Shown piece after piece: positions 9,730-18,500 of a DNA stretch of 64,000 nt. The position numbers and the translations under genes were made by a program. Position 1 is the first letter of the stretch, and each line of letters opens with the position of its first letter. This DNA comes from Nitrospirota bacterium (GTDB lineage: Bacteria > Nitrospirota > Nitrospiria > Nitrospirales > Nitrospiraceae): assembly GCA_016219645.1 (NCBI GenBank), contig JACRLR010000016.1, positions 434,001-498,000 on the forward strand. The letters run 5' to 3'. The notes under the pieces were generated by a model. That model was not told where the DNA came from. It ran no database searches and saw only the letters and a list, made by a program, of their open reading frames with translations.

Positions 9730-10656
9730 ATGAAAACCTGGATTAGAGATTTCACGGTAATGGCGGGCATGCTTGCGGCCATATCGGTCGGCGCGGAATC
9801 GTCATCGGCTTACGACGTCATGGATGTTCAGCACGGAGGGACAGTCCAGGGGACGGTGAGGCTCGATGGCGACGTGCCGGAACCCAAAGGCTTCAACCTC
9901 ATTACGTTTCCCGATCCAGCTTATTGCGGCCGGATTTCCAATGGACGAGGTTGGCGACTCCTTCATGATTTTGTGGTGAATCAGCGGGGTGGGTTGAAAG
10001 ATGCCATTGTGTTGCTGGAAGGTGTGAAGGCCGGCAAACCGTTCGAGCTCTCAGTCCCCCTGATTGAAGCGCGGGATTGTCAATTTTCTCCCTTCATAAC
10101 CATCGTTCGGAACGGCCACGCTGTGGAAGTCGTCAATATGGATCCGGTGATGCACGATATCCAAGGCTATGAGACTTCGATCGAAGCCGGCGCCCGTGTG
10201 TTATTCAACACGCCCTTGGTCATGAATCATCAGCACCGCCGCGGCGACATCCATGCGATGCACAACCATGCACCGGGTAAGTCGTTGGTCGGGCCGCTGT
10301 ATTTGAACAGAGGGCGGCGGACGTTCTATATGCAATGCGGCTTCCACGCCTACATGGAAAGTTGGGCCATGGCCGTCAATAATCCCTACTACACACTGAC
10401 CGATGAGAGCGGGGCGTTTTCTATCGAGAACATCCCTCCTGGCACCTATCAGTTAGTGGTGTGGCATCCTCAGACCGGCCCGGGCCTCACCAAGATTGTT
10501 ACAGTCCAGCCGGAAGGTAAACTGGTCGAGCAGCTTTCCCTCCTCGCTCCGAAAGGAAACCGTTCTGCCTACAAGGTGATGGACAATCCCCGCTTCGGTC
10601 CGGAAACGCTGGGGTACGCAGTCGATATTCAGCCGCTCGTCGAGCATCAGCACTGA
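9730..10656 (+). CDS. Periplasmic cupredoxin with carboxypeptidase-regulatory-like domain
   Basis: The protein (308 aa from ATG 9730) has a signal peptide ending near SSAYD. A TTG further upstream would extend it into the terminator and is rejected. The middle part is cupredoxin-like with plausible type-1 copper ligands H142 (PVMHDIQ) and C203, H206, M209 (MQCGFHAYM), the plastocyanin spacing C-x2-H-x2-M. The C-terminal part (about 225-275, with IPPGTYQLVVWHP) is a carboxypeptidase-regulatory-like beta-sandwich. Databases often label such proteins methylamine-utilisation related. A role as copper electron carrier for the preceding multicopper oxidase is inferred from position; a close paralogue follows the second oxidase at 21772-22701. 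It lies behind a terminator, so it needs read-through or its own promoter. No strong Shine-Dalgarno sequence is visible. Confidence 0.75.
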   Translation: MKTWIRDFTVMAGMLAAISVGAESSSAYDVMDVQHGGTVQGTVRLDGDVPEPKGFNLITFPDPAYCGRISNGRGWRLLHDFVVNQRGGLKDAIVLLEGVKAGKPFELSVPLIEARDCQFSPFITIVRNGHAVEVVNMDPVMHDIQGYETSIEAGARVLFNTPLVMNHQHRRGDIHAMHNHAPGKSLVGPLYLNRGRRTFYMQCGFHAYMESWAMAVNNPYYTLTDESGAFSIENIPPGTYQLVVWHPQTGPGLTKIVTVQPEGKLVEQLSLLAPKGNRSAYKVMDNPRFGPETLGYAVDIQPLVEHQH

Positions 10657-10720
10657 ACGCTCATGTCCATTATATATACCGTGGGTCAGAAGGCCTGCAG
10701 ATGGGGGCTCCGCCTCTAGT

Positions 10721-11129
10721 TTGCCCTGTGGGCTGGATTGGGAGGGATGCCGTATAGATGTGGCAGCTGATGATAGAGCTGTTCCCTCTACAGAATTTTC
10801 CGGCTCACTCGTGAAGACCGTCAAGGGACGGCACTATCACGCGCAGGTATTTGTGAAGGGGGACCGATTCCTGATTTGGGGATGCGATGGCAGCTGGTCG
10901 TACAGCTCAGCTCTTCGAAGCCCACACAGACCATCGGAGTCGAAACGAACGATTCTATGAATGGGTGGATCAGGACACGGGAGTGGTCTTGAAACTCGTC
11001 AGCCTGGATCGGGAGTGGGCATTTGAGTATGAGCGGTTCAGACTGTCGCCTCAGCCTGCCTCGTATTTCGAAGAGCCACGGGGATACCACAAGCGTCTAT
11101 CGACATCTAAGCCGCCAGGGCAGGGATAG
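10721..11129 (+). pseudogene. Decayed copy of the DUF4412/LolA-like gene
   Basis: Two overlapping plus-strand frames each match part of the intact protein at 12702-13304. The first (10721-10960) carries VKTVKGRHYHAQVFVKGDRF, matching VTKIDGRIHKANIYYRDQMW. The second frame (10887-11129) carries FYEWVDQDTGVVLKLVSLD and FEYERFRL, matching YYQWIATDIHFPMKLARKD and VEYQHVKL. About 60 residues that separate these segments in the intact protein are missing, and the reading frame changes near 10,880-10,910. The signal peptide is not recognisable. It is therefore a deleted and frameshifted relic of a duplicate. A sequencing error could explain the frameshift but not the deletion. Confidence 0.65.
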
Positions 11130-11137
11130 GAAGAGCG

Positions 11138-12517
11138 ATGCGTGAACTGTTCATGCGCAGTCGGTCTTATCGCTGGAGTTTTCCGGCTGCAGTTGCATGC
11201 TTCGTCCTGTTGGGTGGAGCGGATCAGTTGCTGTTCGCTGCGGGGGCCTCATCTGTTCCGAAAGAAATCCAGGAAGCGTTTGATACACAACAGTACGCAC
11301 AGGTGCTTGAGCGATTGGGCAAGTTGGGGAAGGAGCAGGGTATGGCTCCGGACCTTCACCGGCTGAAGATTCGCTCATTGCTCAAGCTCGGGAATCCCAA
11401 GGATGCGCTCGGTGAGTACGACAAACTGGAACGCTCACTCAAGCAAGATGATCTCCCCCTCCTTCGAGAGGTGGCATTGGGGTTCATCGTCGTATTGGTG
11501 AAGGACATGCGTGAACAAATGCGCGGAGCTGCCTACACGGCACTCAAGGAAGTAGACGGTGACGACATGATTCCCTATTTTGAAGATGGCTTGAGCGATG
11601 GGTCGGGGCCAGTCCGTGCGCTCGCCGTTGAAGGGCTCGGCCGATCAGAAATGGGAAGGAAGTCGGCAAGATTGCGTACAGCGATTGAGGATCAAGCAGG
11701 GTTGGTGAAGGCGCGCGTAGTGAAAACGCTCGGAAAAACTGGGGATCCAGGAGTGATGCCGTTAGTCGAGGCGGCGACAAAGGACGAACTCACCACGGTT
11801 CGTATCGCGGCGTACGGCGCACTGATCAGGCTTGGCAAGAAAGAGGTTTGGGCCGAACTGCAGAAGGCCGCTGCCTCGCTCAACCCAGAGGATCGCGCTG
11901 ATGCGATTCGCACGATGGCCGAGTTGAAAGACCATCGAGGCGCCCCCGTCATGATGGAGGCCTTGACTTACAAACAACCCTCCGTTCGTGGCGCTGCAGC
12001 CAGAGGGCTCGGGCATCTTGGATACACAGAGGCGAGAGGATCGATTGAGCAGTTATTGAAAGATCCTGTGCCCGCCGTTCGTGAGTCTGCGGTGACAGGG
12101 TTGGCGGAATTGGGAGGATCGGAATCGGTTTCCGCACTGAACAAGGCACTCAGCGATGGGAGCCATACCGTGCGCGCTTCGGCAGTTGCCGCGTTACTTC
12201 AACTCGGCCAGCCTTACTCAACGGTGGCCGCTACGGCGCAATCGCTGGCGCAACAAAACGATATGGCTATGCGTGCGTCTGTAGCCTATGCCCTTGGGAA
12301 GGCGACGGGAGCCAATACGCCTGGGGCGGTGTCCCTCTTAACCAGCTTGACAGCGGATCCGCTTCCCGGTCCAAAAATTGTAGCCCTTCGATCCCTCGGG
12401 CATGTGGGGGATCGTGAGCTTCTTCCCCTCCTGAAGGACGCGCTCCACGATGCGAATGATGCCGTGCGGGCCACCGCGGCAGGGGCACTGCTGCATCTCG
12501 TTCAACAGAAAAAATAG
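11138..12517 (+). CDS. Exported HEAT-repeat protein
   Basis: The 459-residue protein starts at ATG 11138 after AGGAAGAG. It has an N-terminal hydrophobic segment (about residues 14-34, ending LLFAAGAS) that looks like a signal peptide. Residues 40-100 are tetratricopeptide-like (AFDTQQYAQVLERLGKLG, then LLKLGNPKDALGEYDKLE). From about 125 to the end there are tandem HEAT/PBS-lyase-type helical pairs such as VRALAVEGLGR, VRGAAARGLGHLG and VRASAVAALLQLG. HEAT solenoids are scaffolds; no catalytic residues are visible. It lies between copper proteins, so it may be an assembly or docking factor for this periplasmic module, but that is inference. It is not strictly coupled to its neighbours: about 185 bases separate it from the next start. 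Confidence 0.75.
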   Translation: MRELFMRSRSYRWSFPAAVACFVLLGGADQLLFAAGASSVPKEIQEAFDTQQYAQVLERLGKLGKEQGMAPDLHRLKIRSLLKLGNPKDALGEYDKLERSLKQDDLPLLREVALGFIVVLVKDMREQMRGAAYTALKEVDGDDMIPYFEDGLSDGSGPVRALAVEGLGRSEMGRKSARLRTAIEDQAGLVKARVVKTLGKTGDPGVMPLVEAATKDELTTVRIAAYGALIRLGKKEVWAELQKAAASLNPEDRADAIRTMAELKDHRGAPVMMEALTYKQPSVRGAAARGLGHLGYTEARGSIEQLLKDPVPAVRESAVTGLAELGGSESVSALNKALSDGSHTVRASAVAALLQLGQPYSTVAATAQSLAQQNDMAMRASVAYALGKATGANTPGAVSLLTSLTADPLPGPKIVALRSLGHVGDRELLPLLKDALHDANDAVRATAAGALLHLVQQKK

Positions 12518-12701
12518 CCCTGCCTTAGCGGGCATTCGACAACAGGAGCGGCGCATAGGGGACTTCTATATCTTCTCGCAAGATGATAGAGGGGAACGGG
12601 TTACGGCGAGAGAGAGCATGCGCCCAACATACATAATGGAATGTCTCTCTGGCTTTAGGACAGAGGAAAGCCGGCATGGCGTTATGGTAGGATTTCCCGC
12701 C

Positions 12702-13304
12702 ATGCGTCAGACCGGTCTCGTGTTCTGGGTTGCGTGCTGCCTGCTGTTTACTGCCTTGCCGGCCTGGGCGTTGGAGTTTACTGCCGATCAAGTGACGAAG
12801 ATCGATGGCCGCATCCACAAGGCCAACATTTATTATCGCGATCAGATGTGGCGTATCGAGCACCATTCATCGGGCCCAGTCAATGTCAGTATCGTTCGGA
12901 AGGACAAGCAGGTCGTGTGGTTACTGCTCTCGCGGATGAAGCACTTCAAAACGATGCCCTATAGTCCGGAGCACGATCTCAGGGTGAGTGAAAAGCTGGA
13001 CGGAGAAGTGTCGAGGCAGGAGATTGGAACAGAAGTGCGTGAAGGCCATCCGACGATTCTCTACGAAGTCGCGACGAAGCAAGGGGAACAGGTCGAGGAG
13101 TACTACCAGTGGATCGCGACGGATATCCATTTCCCGATGAAGTTGGCGAGGAAAGATGGGAGTTGGATCGTGGAGTACCAGCATGTGAAGCTGCGGTCGG
13201 TTTCAGACTATCTCTTCAACCTGCCGGTCAACTTTCAGCCGTTGGAAGACTTCAAAAAACAAGAAGAGCCGGAGCCCGCCGGGCCCGGGCTGTCACGTAA
13301 CTAA
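12702..13304 (+). CDS. Periplasmic DUF4412/LolA-like protein
   Basis: I place the start at ATG 12702 (200 aa) because it gives a clean signal peptide (MRQTGLVFWVACCLLFTALP, cleavage near AWALE) and follows TAGGA at a workable distance. The mature part is a beta-rich single domain (ADQVTKIDGRIHKANIYYRD, later YYQWIATDIHFPMKL) resembling DUF4412 or the LolA/outer-membrane lipoprotein-sorting fold. Such domains bind hydrophobic ligands or partner proteins in the periplasm; no catalytic motif is seen. Its stop codon is 12 bases before the start of the SUMF1 gene, which uses AAGGAGG, so the two form a translational unit. A frame-shifted relic of a second copy sits at 10721-11129. Exact function is unknown. 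Confidence 0.6.
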   Translation: MRQTGLVFWVACCLLFTALPAWALEFTADQVTKIDGRIHKANIYYRDQMWRIEHHSSGPVNVSIVRKDKQVVWLLLSRMKHFKTMPYSPEHDLRVSEKLDGEVSRQEIGTEVREGHPTILYEVATKQGEQVEEYYQWIATDIHFPMKLARKDGSWIVEYQHVKLRSVSDYLFNLPVNFQPLEDFKKQEEPEPAGPGLSRN

Positions 13305-13316
13305 GGAGGCTGGATT

Positions 13317-14231
13317 GTGAAAGTGCTCGGAATCATCGCGGGCGTTGTGGTAACGGGATTGATGGTCATAGGCGGCGCGGTTCACGCATTGGACGTGGCT
13401 GACGTCGTCCGGGAATGGACCCCTGAAGGGAAGAAACTTGCCGCCGAAAGGGTGAAACTGCCGGCTCACGACGAGATGGTCCTTATTCCGGCCGGTTCGT
13501 TCACCATGGGGAGCGACAGGAAGATAGACCGCAATGCCTATCCCGCAGAGTTTCCCCAACGGAAGGTCTATCTGGACGCCTACGAGATCGACAAATTCGA
13601 AGTGACCACCGTGCAATTTCTGAAGTTCATCCTCGCGAAGGATCTGCCGCCCCTCATCGACTGGCAGTATGACGGTGGTAATTTCCAGGAGACCATGGTC
13701 AATCATCCTGTGATGCACGTGTCGTGGGCCGATGCCGATGCCTACTGCGCGTGGGCGGGCAAACGGCTTCCGACCGAAGCTGAGTGGGAGAAGGCGGCGC
13801 GTGGGGAAGATGGGCGGATTTATCCCTGGGGCAATCAGCCGGCAGGCCTCTCGCGTTCGAACTTCGGCCGGACCGGTTTGTCTGGTCCGGTACGCGATCG
13901 TCCCGAACGGCTCTTGCTCTATCCACCGATCATTTCTGTGGATAAATACGACAACGCGGTGAGTCCATTCGGCTTGTTCCAGATGGCGGGTAACGTGGCC
14001 GAATGGGTGGCCGACTGGTATGACCCCAAGTACTACGCAACCGCGCCGGATAAGAATCCCAAGGGGCCGGAGCAGGGAACGCAGCGGAGCTTCCGTGGCG
14101 GTGGTTGGATCGACAGCACGCCGAGTGTGCGGACCGCTCAACGGAACGGGACTGATCCCAGTACCAAGATGAACTGGATGGGTTTCCGCTGCGCGCGGGA
14201 TGTGAAAGACGCAACGGGTTTGCAAGGCTGA
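13317..14231 (+). CDS. SUMF1/FGE-fold periplasmic protein 1
   Basis: The 304-residue protein uses a GTG start seven bases after AAGGAGG and has a signal peptide (to about residue 25, VHALDVA). The rest is a complete formylglycine-generating-enzyme (SUMF1) fold: IPAGSFTMGSD, the GKRLPTEAEWEKAARG core, PWGN, GNVAEWVADW, RGGGWID and the terminal GFRCARD. The cysteine pair of true FGE, just before GFRC, is absent here (the segment reads RNGTDPSTKMNWM), so sulfatase maturation is unlikely. Related cysteine-less members such as NirV are found beside copper nitrite reductases, so copper-enzyme maturation or assembly is plausible but unproven. It closely resembles the product of 23797-24771, including GRTGLSGPVRDRPERLLLYP, so the two are probably recent duplicates. 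Confidence 0.85.
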   Translation: MKVLGIIAGVVVTGLMVIGGAVHALDVADVVREWTPEGKKLAAERVKLPAHDEMVLIPAGSFTMGSDRKIDRNAYPAEFPQRKVYLDAYEIDKFEVTTVQFLKFILAKDLPPLIDWQYDGGNFQETMVNHPVMHVSWADADAYCAWAGKRLPTEAEWEKAARGEDGRIYPWGNQPAGLSRSNFGRTGLSGPVRDRPERLLLYPPIISVDKYDNAVSPFGLFQMAGNVAEWVADWYDPKYYATAPDKNPKGPEQGTQRSFRGGGWIDSTPSVRTAQRNGTDPSTKMNWMGFRCARDVKDATGLQG

Positions 14232-14258
14232 AACGCTGTACCAGGAGGATTCATCTTC

Positions 14259-14924
14259 ATGCCCGGCCACGTCACACAATTGACTCGAACCAAGCCTGTG
14301 CCTTGCCTCATCGCCGGACCCCTGCTTGCGTTGGCTCTCATGAGCCTCATCCCGGCCTCGCTCTCCGGGGCACAAGGAGGCAAGACGGAAGTGTTCCCGG
14401 TGCAGAAAGCTGCGCCGGCAGCGGTCTTTATCGAGGCACCGGGAAGCGAAACCGATTTGCGGCGTCAATTGCGGACCAAAAACGGGGTATCTCAACTCAG
14501 TTCCTCTACCTCGGTGATCCGCTTCTCGGTCGCACCGACAGGAAGCTTTGGATTTATTCCTCCCAAACTTCTGGGAATGGCCTTGATCACGCAAAGCCCG
14601 GATCTCCCCATCGAACAGGTACCGCCCATCTCCAATGCGTTTGAGATTCATAAACTTGCCGATGGAAGTGGGATGCTGGTGGGATTTGTGGAGGCAAGCC
14701 TGAAGCCTCTATTGACGGCTAGTGAGCGGCCAAAGAATGTCAGACTTGAACTTTATTCCAGTCCCTCAGACAAGGCGCCGCACATCGTTGCGGTGCCTTT
14801 GGTCAAACTGGTTGTCGATCGGATGCCGATCCGGCTCAATCCGAAAGACCCAGGCAGCGCTGTTCTGCTCGATATGGATTTGCAGGGCACTGCCAATCGA
14901 ACTTCGTCTCAAACTGGCCCCTAG
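14259..14924 (+). CDS. Exported protein of unknown function
   Basis: This 221-residue protein follows the SUMF1 gene by 27 bases, with AGGAGG about ten bases before its ATG. A hydrophobic stretch at about residues 17-38 looks like a signal peptide or anchor. The mature part has short beta-prone segments (RLELYSSPSDKAPHIVAVPL, LDMDLQG) but no motif I recognise and no cysteines outside the signal region. Position suggests that it is the last gene of the run beginning at 12702 and belongs to the multicopper oxidase region. No function can be assigned. Confidence 0.55.
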   Translation: MPGHVTQLTRTKPVPCLIAGPLLALALMSLIPASLSGAQGGKTEVFPVQKAAPAAVFIEAPGSETDLRRQLRTKNGVSQLSSSTSVIRFSVAPTGSFGFIPPKLLGMALITQSPDLPIEQVPPISNAFEIHKLADGSGMLVGFVEASLKPLLTASERPKNVRLELYSSPSDKAPHIVAVPLVKLVVDRMPIRLNPKDPGSAVLLDMDLQGTANRTSSQTGP

Positions 14925-15566
14925 CGGGATGCGTGGGAAAAATTGCTCTCGCGAAATTGGAACGATTCTTCGGTGAGGCCAAATCAAGCCGCGTGGAGGA
15001 AATTGAGACTAAGTTACTCGAGAGATCCTATGATGAGGACATGGTTTCCCGTGGTCTAATCCTGCCGGCTATCCATAGGCTTCTGCTTCATTTCCTTGTT
15101 CCTAATCTTCCGATCTGCCCATTTTTGCCCCAGATTCCAATAAAAATCGTCCAAGAAATTAGACAGTCTATCCGATTGAAATTCCAGCACTGATTATTTT
15201 ATGCTGCTCATGACTGTCTAGTTTTGTGGAAATATACTCATCGCACGTCTATCGGTTTCATCCGGCTCTCGATCGCAAATTGCTAGGACTGATGCGGGGC
15301 AACCAGCGATTCCTTTCGGTATCTGGACCTGGGCATGTAAGTTGCGGAGGCGTATGATCGCTGGTGAAGGTCTGGGTGATTAGGACCGGCCTCCGAATGA
15401 CCCTCTCCTCCGCAAGGAGGAAGCCTTCACCAGCTCTTAACACAGAGTGCTGATTTGGTCATTGAAGAGTGCTTTGTTGAGAAGGGCCGGTTGAGATATC
15501 CGGGAGCCAACCACTCAGTGAATAAAATAAATGGTCTGTTCAATCCTTAAAAAGGGAGGCCGAGAT
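14925..15566. other. Long leader region before multicopper oxidase 2
   Basis: These 642 bases hold no convincing gene; an 86-codon frame at 14933-15193 has no family likeness. A possible sigma-70-like promoter, TTGAAA (15176-15181), 18 bases, TATGCT (15200-15205), would give a leader of about 360 bases. That leader contains the structured element at 15299-15436 (listed separately). The ribosome binding site GGGAGG lies at 15554-15559. Confidence 0.5.
15299..15436 (+). promoter_or_regulatory. Candidate structured RNA leader of multicopper oxidase 2
   Basis: Two long helices that share bases can be drawn. ACCAGCGAT (15302-15310) pairs perfectly with ATCGCTGGT (15357-15365). GCTGGTGAAGG (15360-15370) pairs perfectly with CCTTCACCAGC (15424-15434). 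Within the second helix CTCCTCC and GGAGGAAG close a GCAA tetraloop, and CGGAGGC (from 15346) can pair with GCCTCCG (15390-15396). The two main helices exclude each other, the arrangement expected of a switching leader. I do not recognise a known riboswitch class, and a non-regulatory palindromic repeat is an alternative. Confidence 0.35.
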
Positions 15567-18500
15567 ATGAGATCTTTTCTGGTTCACCCACGACGTCAGC
15601 GGCGGCGCAGCAGCCTGTCGCTGATCTTGCTGAGTGTCTTATTGGCGGGCAGCTTGGTCGTGACACCATGGCTGTTTGCCGCAAGTCAAGGTGAGTCGTC
15701 GCATGAAGGCCATGCGACACCAGTCGCACTGCCAGGCTGGACGCAGCAATTGAAGGGGCAGACCATCCTGGAGGATACGATCGAAGGGCGGCCTGACCGT
15801 TCGGGAAAAATGGAGGTGCAGCACCATCGCCTGATGGAGAAGCTCGAACAGCAGGCCCAGAAGGATGCCAAGGCGCAGCAGACATCTGGAGCGTTCAACG
15901 AGATGTCGATGATGCATCAATACATGGGCCAGGATGGCAGCAGCTTCCTGCTCATGTCGGATGGGTCCAAAGGCGAGCCTGTGATGACTTCCGGGGGGAA
16001 GTGCCCAGCCGGTGTGCCGGTTAAGCAATACGATGTTTCGATGATCAATATCGAGATCACGCTGAACCGCTGGCTCGATTTCTATCCCGGTTATATGTAT
16101 GCGTTGACCCAGGATCTCGACAAGGTCCGCAGTGAGGAGGCGAAGAACAGGGAGGCTCGCGAAAAGGACGGCTTCGATCCAGGGGCGGTGACCACGGGAT
16201 TGCAGGGCGACATGATTCAACCCTTGGTGCTGCGCGCCAACCAGGGCGATTGTGTGAAAATGACGCTTCGCAACCAGATGGAGAGCGAGGACGGCAGCCT
16301 GTTTATCAGCGCCTCCAGCATGATCGTGAGTGCCACAGGCAAGCCGGCCACGACGACGAACCCCGAGTCCATTGTGGCTCCGGGTAAGGCGCAGGAGTTC
16401 GAGTGGTACATCCACCCGCAGATGCAGGAGGGGGTCCGTCAGTTTCACTCCTACAGTCATGACCGTGAGCTGACCGTGTTGGGTCTCTTCGGTGCCTTCA
16501 TCGTAGAGCCAAAGGGCTCGAAGTATCTCAATGCACTCGGAAGTGGAGGCCCGGCGCCGGAGGCCAAGACCGGCTGGGAAGTAAATATTGATAACGGGTC
16601 AGGACCGGACTTCCGCGAATTCGTGCTCTTCTATCATGAGATCGGTGACGAAGCCTTCCGTCCGCTGAATAAGAAGGGCGATTTCTTACCCCAGCGCGAT
16701 CCGTTGACAGATGCCTATCGCCCCGGTGGCCGGGCGATCAACTATCGTAGCGAGCCATTCGGAATCGATCAGATGCACCTGCAGCATGAGTATTTCGGGT
16801 TTGAAGACGAATCGATGGCCTATAGCTCCTATACATTCGGCGATACTCCGACCACGATAGCCCGTGGTTATTTGGGCGATCCGGTCAAGTGGCGGCTGGT
16901 TCATGGCGGATCCGAAGTGTTCCACTCCCACCACCCTCATAGCGGTACGATCCGTTGGCAGAGGAGCCCACGCGCCGATCAGGAAGAACATTGGTATAAG
17001 GGGCAGGATGGGCCGGTAAAGTATCCGGTTGTCCGGACGAAGTCAGATCGCGTAGACGTGGAAGTGATCGGTCCGTCAGAAGCCTTGGATCTCGAACCGG
17101 AATGCGGCGGCGGGGGATGCCAACATTTAGCGGGGGAATTCCTGTATCACTGCCATGTTGCGCACCACTATGTGGCGGGCATGTGGGGGTATGGCCGGTT
17201 CTACAATACACTCCAAGTGGGTGCCGCACACACCGATAGCATGCCTGACCTTAGGGAGTTGCCGGATCGTCAGGGCCGGATGAAGCAGGGAGTCTCATCC
17301 GACAAGCTGATCGGGACGACGGTGGATTGGTTCGGGAAGGTCTTTAAGATTGTCGATAAGAGTCAGAAGACCAATTGGAAGTCCGATCCCGTCATCGTGA
17401 ACATCAAGGATTGGGTCGAGATGTTTGTCCCGGCACAGGGGCAACCAGGTCACACGAACGATGAAAAGGGCCAGATCCTGGCCTACGATTCGACCGTGTG
17501 GGACTGGAAGTGGGATGGCAATATTGCCAGGGGTGAGCGGGAAAGTACCGCACAGAATCCAAAGTACCAATGGGCGGCTAAGTGGGATGATAGTACCAGA
17601 CCTGCAATCCTGTTCGATGCGACGACAGGCAAGATGGCCTGGCCGCTCTTTAGGCCGCACTTCGGCAAGCGGGTGCCGTTCTCGGCCAATCATAACGGCG
17701 CTCCCTGGCTAGAACCGATTCACCAGGACGCCAATGGTGAACGGACATCAGAGCCGGCCATGCCGGGCGAGCAGGGCCGATGGAGTCTCTGTCCCGACAA
17801 TGCCAACAAGAAGCATTACAACATCCACTTCGTCCGCATGCCGATCACCCTGGCGAAGGCGCAGGGGAAAGAGCCGGCCATGGTCGACAAGGATGGCTTG
17901 ATCTACGTGCTTCACGAAGAAGAACGGTTGACCAGGGGGAACGACGATCTCAAGTTGCCCGCGGTCATCCGCGCCAACGTGTATGACTGTGTGGATCTGT
18001 TGCTGACCAGCGAATGGGACGACGACGATTACACGAATTTCCAGTCGTCCAAGATCAACATTCATCCCCACTTCTTCCAGTTCGACACGGGGAATTCGGA
18101 CGGCGTGATCTCAGGGTTTGAGTATGAAATGTCGGTCCGGCCGTTCACCATGTGGGGAAAGAAGACCAAACACGGGTTGCCGGCCCCGATGGTCGCGAAG
18201 CTCGTAAGCGGTGCGAAGGCGGGCGCTGCGTCCATCAAGATTCAGATGGCGCCGGGTGCCACGCCGTTCCATGTCAATACTGAAGTGATGGTCGGCATGG
18301 ATTGTTTGGAGAAGGGCAACGATTCGACGGCTTCATTGCCGCGCGACAAGAGCTGCCAGGAAGTGGCTCGTATCAAGGAGATCAAGGGCGATCAGGTCAC
18401 CTTCTTCAAGCCATTGAAGAACAATCACCCGGCGGGGGATCTGGTATCCCCGGAATTCGTCCGCTATCGGTGGTGGGTGGATGTGGATATGGGGACGGTG

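Noticed and set aside
13317-14231. Sulfatase-activating enzyme (true FGE) for the SUMF1 proteins
   Set aside because: The catalytic cysteine pair is missing in all seven copies and no sulfatase is encoded in the window.
14933-15193. 86-codon frame between the hypothetical gene and multicopper oxidase 2
   Set aside because: No ribosome site of quality, no family likeness, and it runs into the promoter and leader region.
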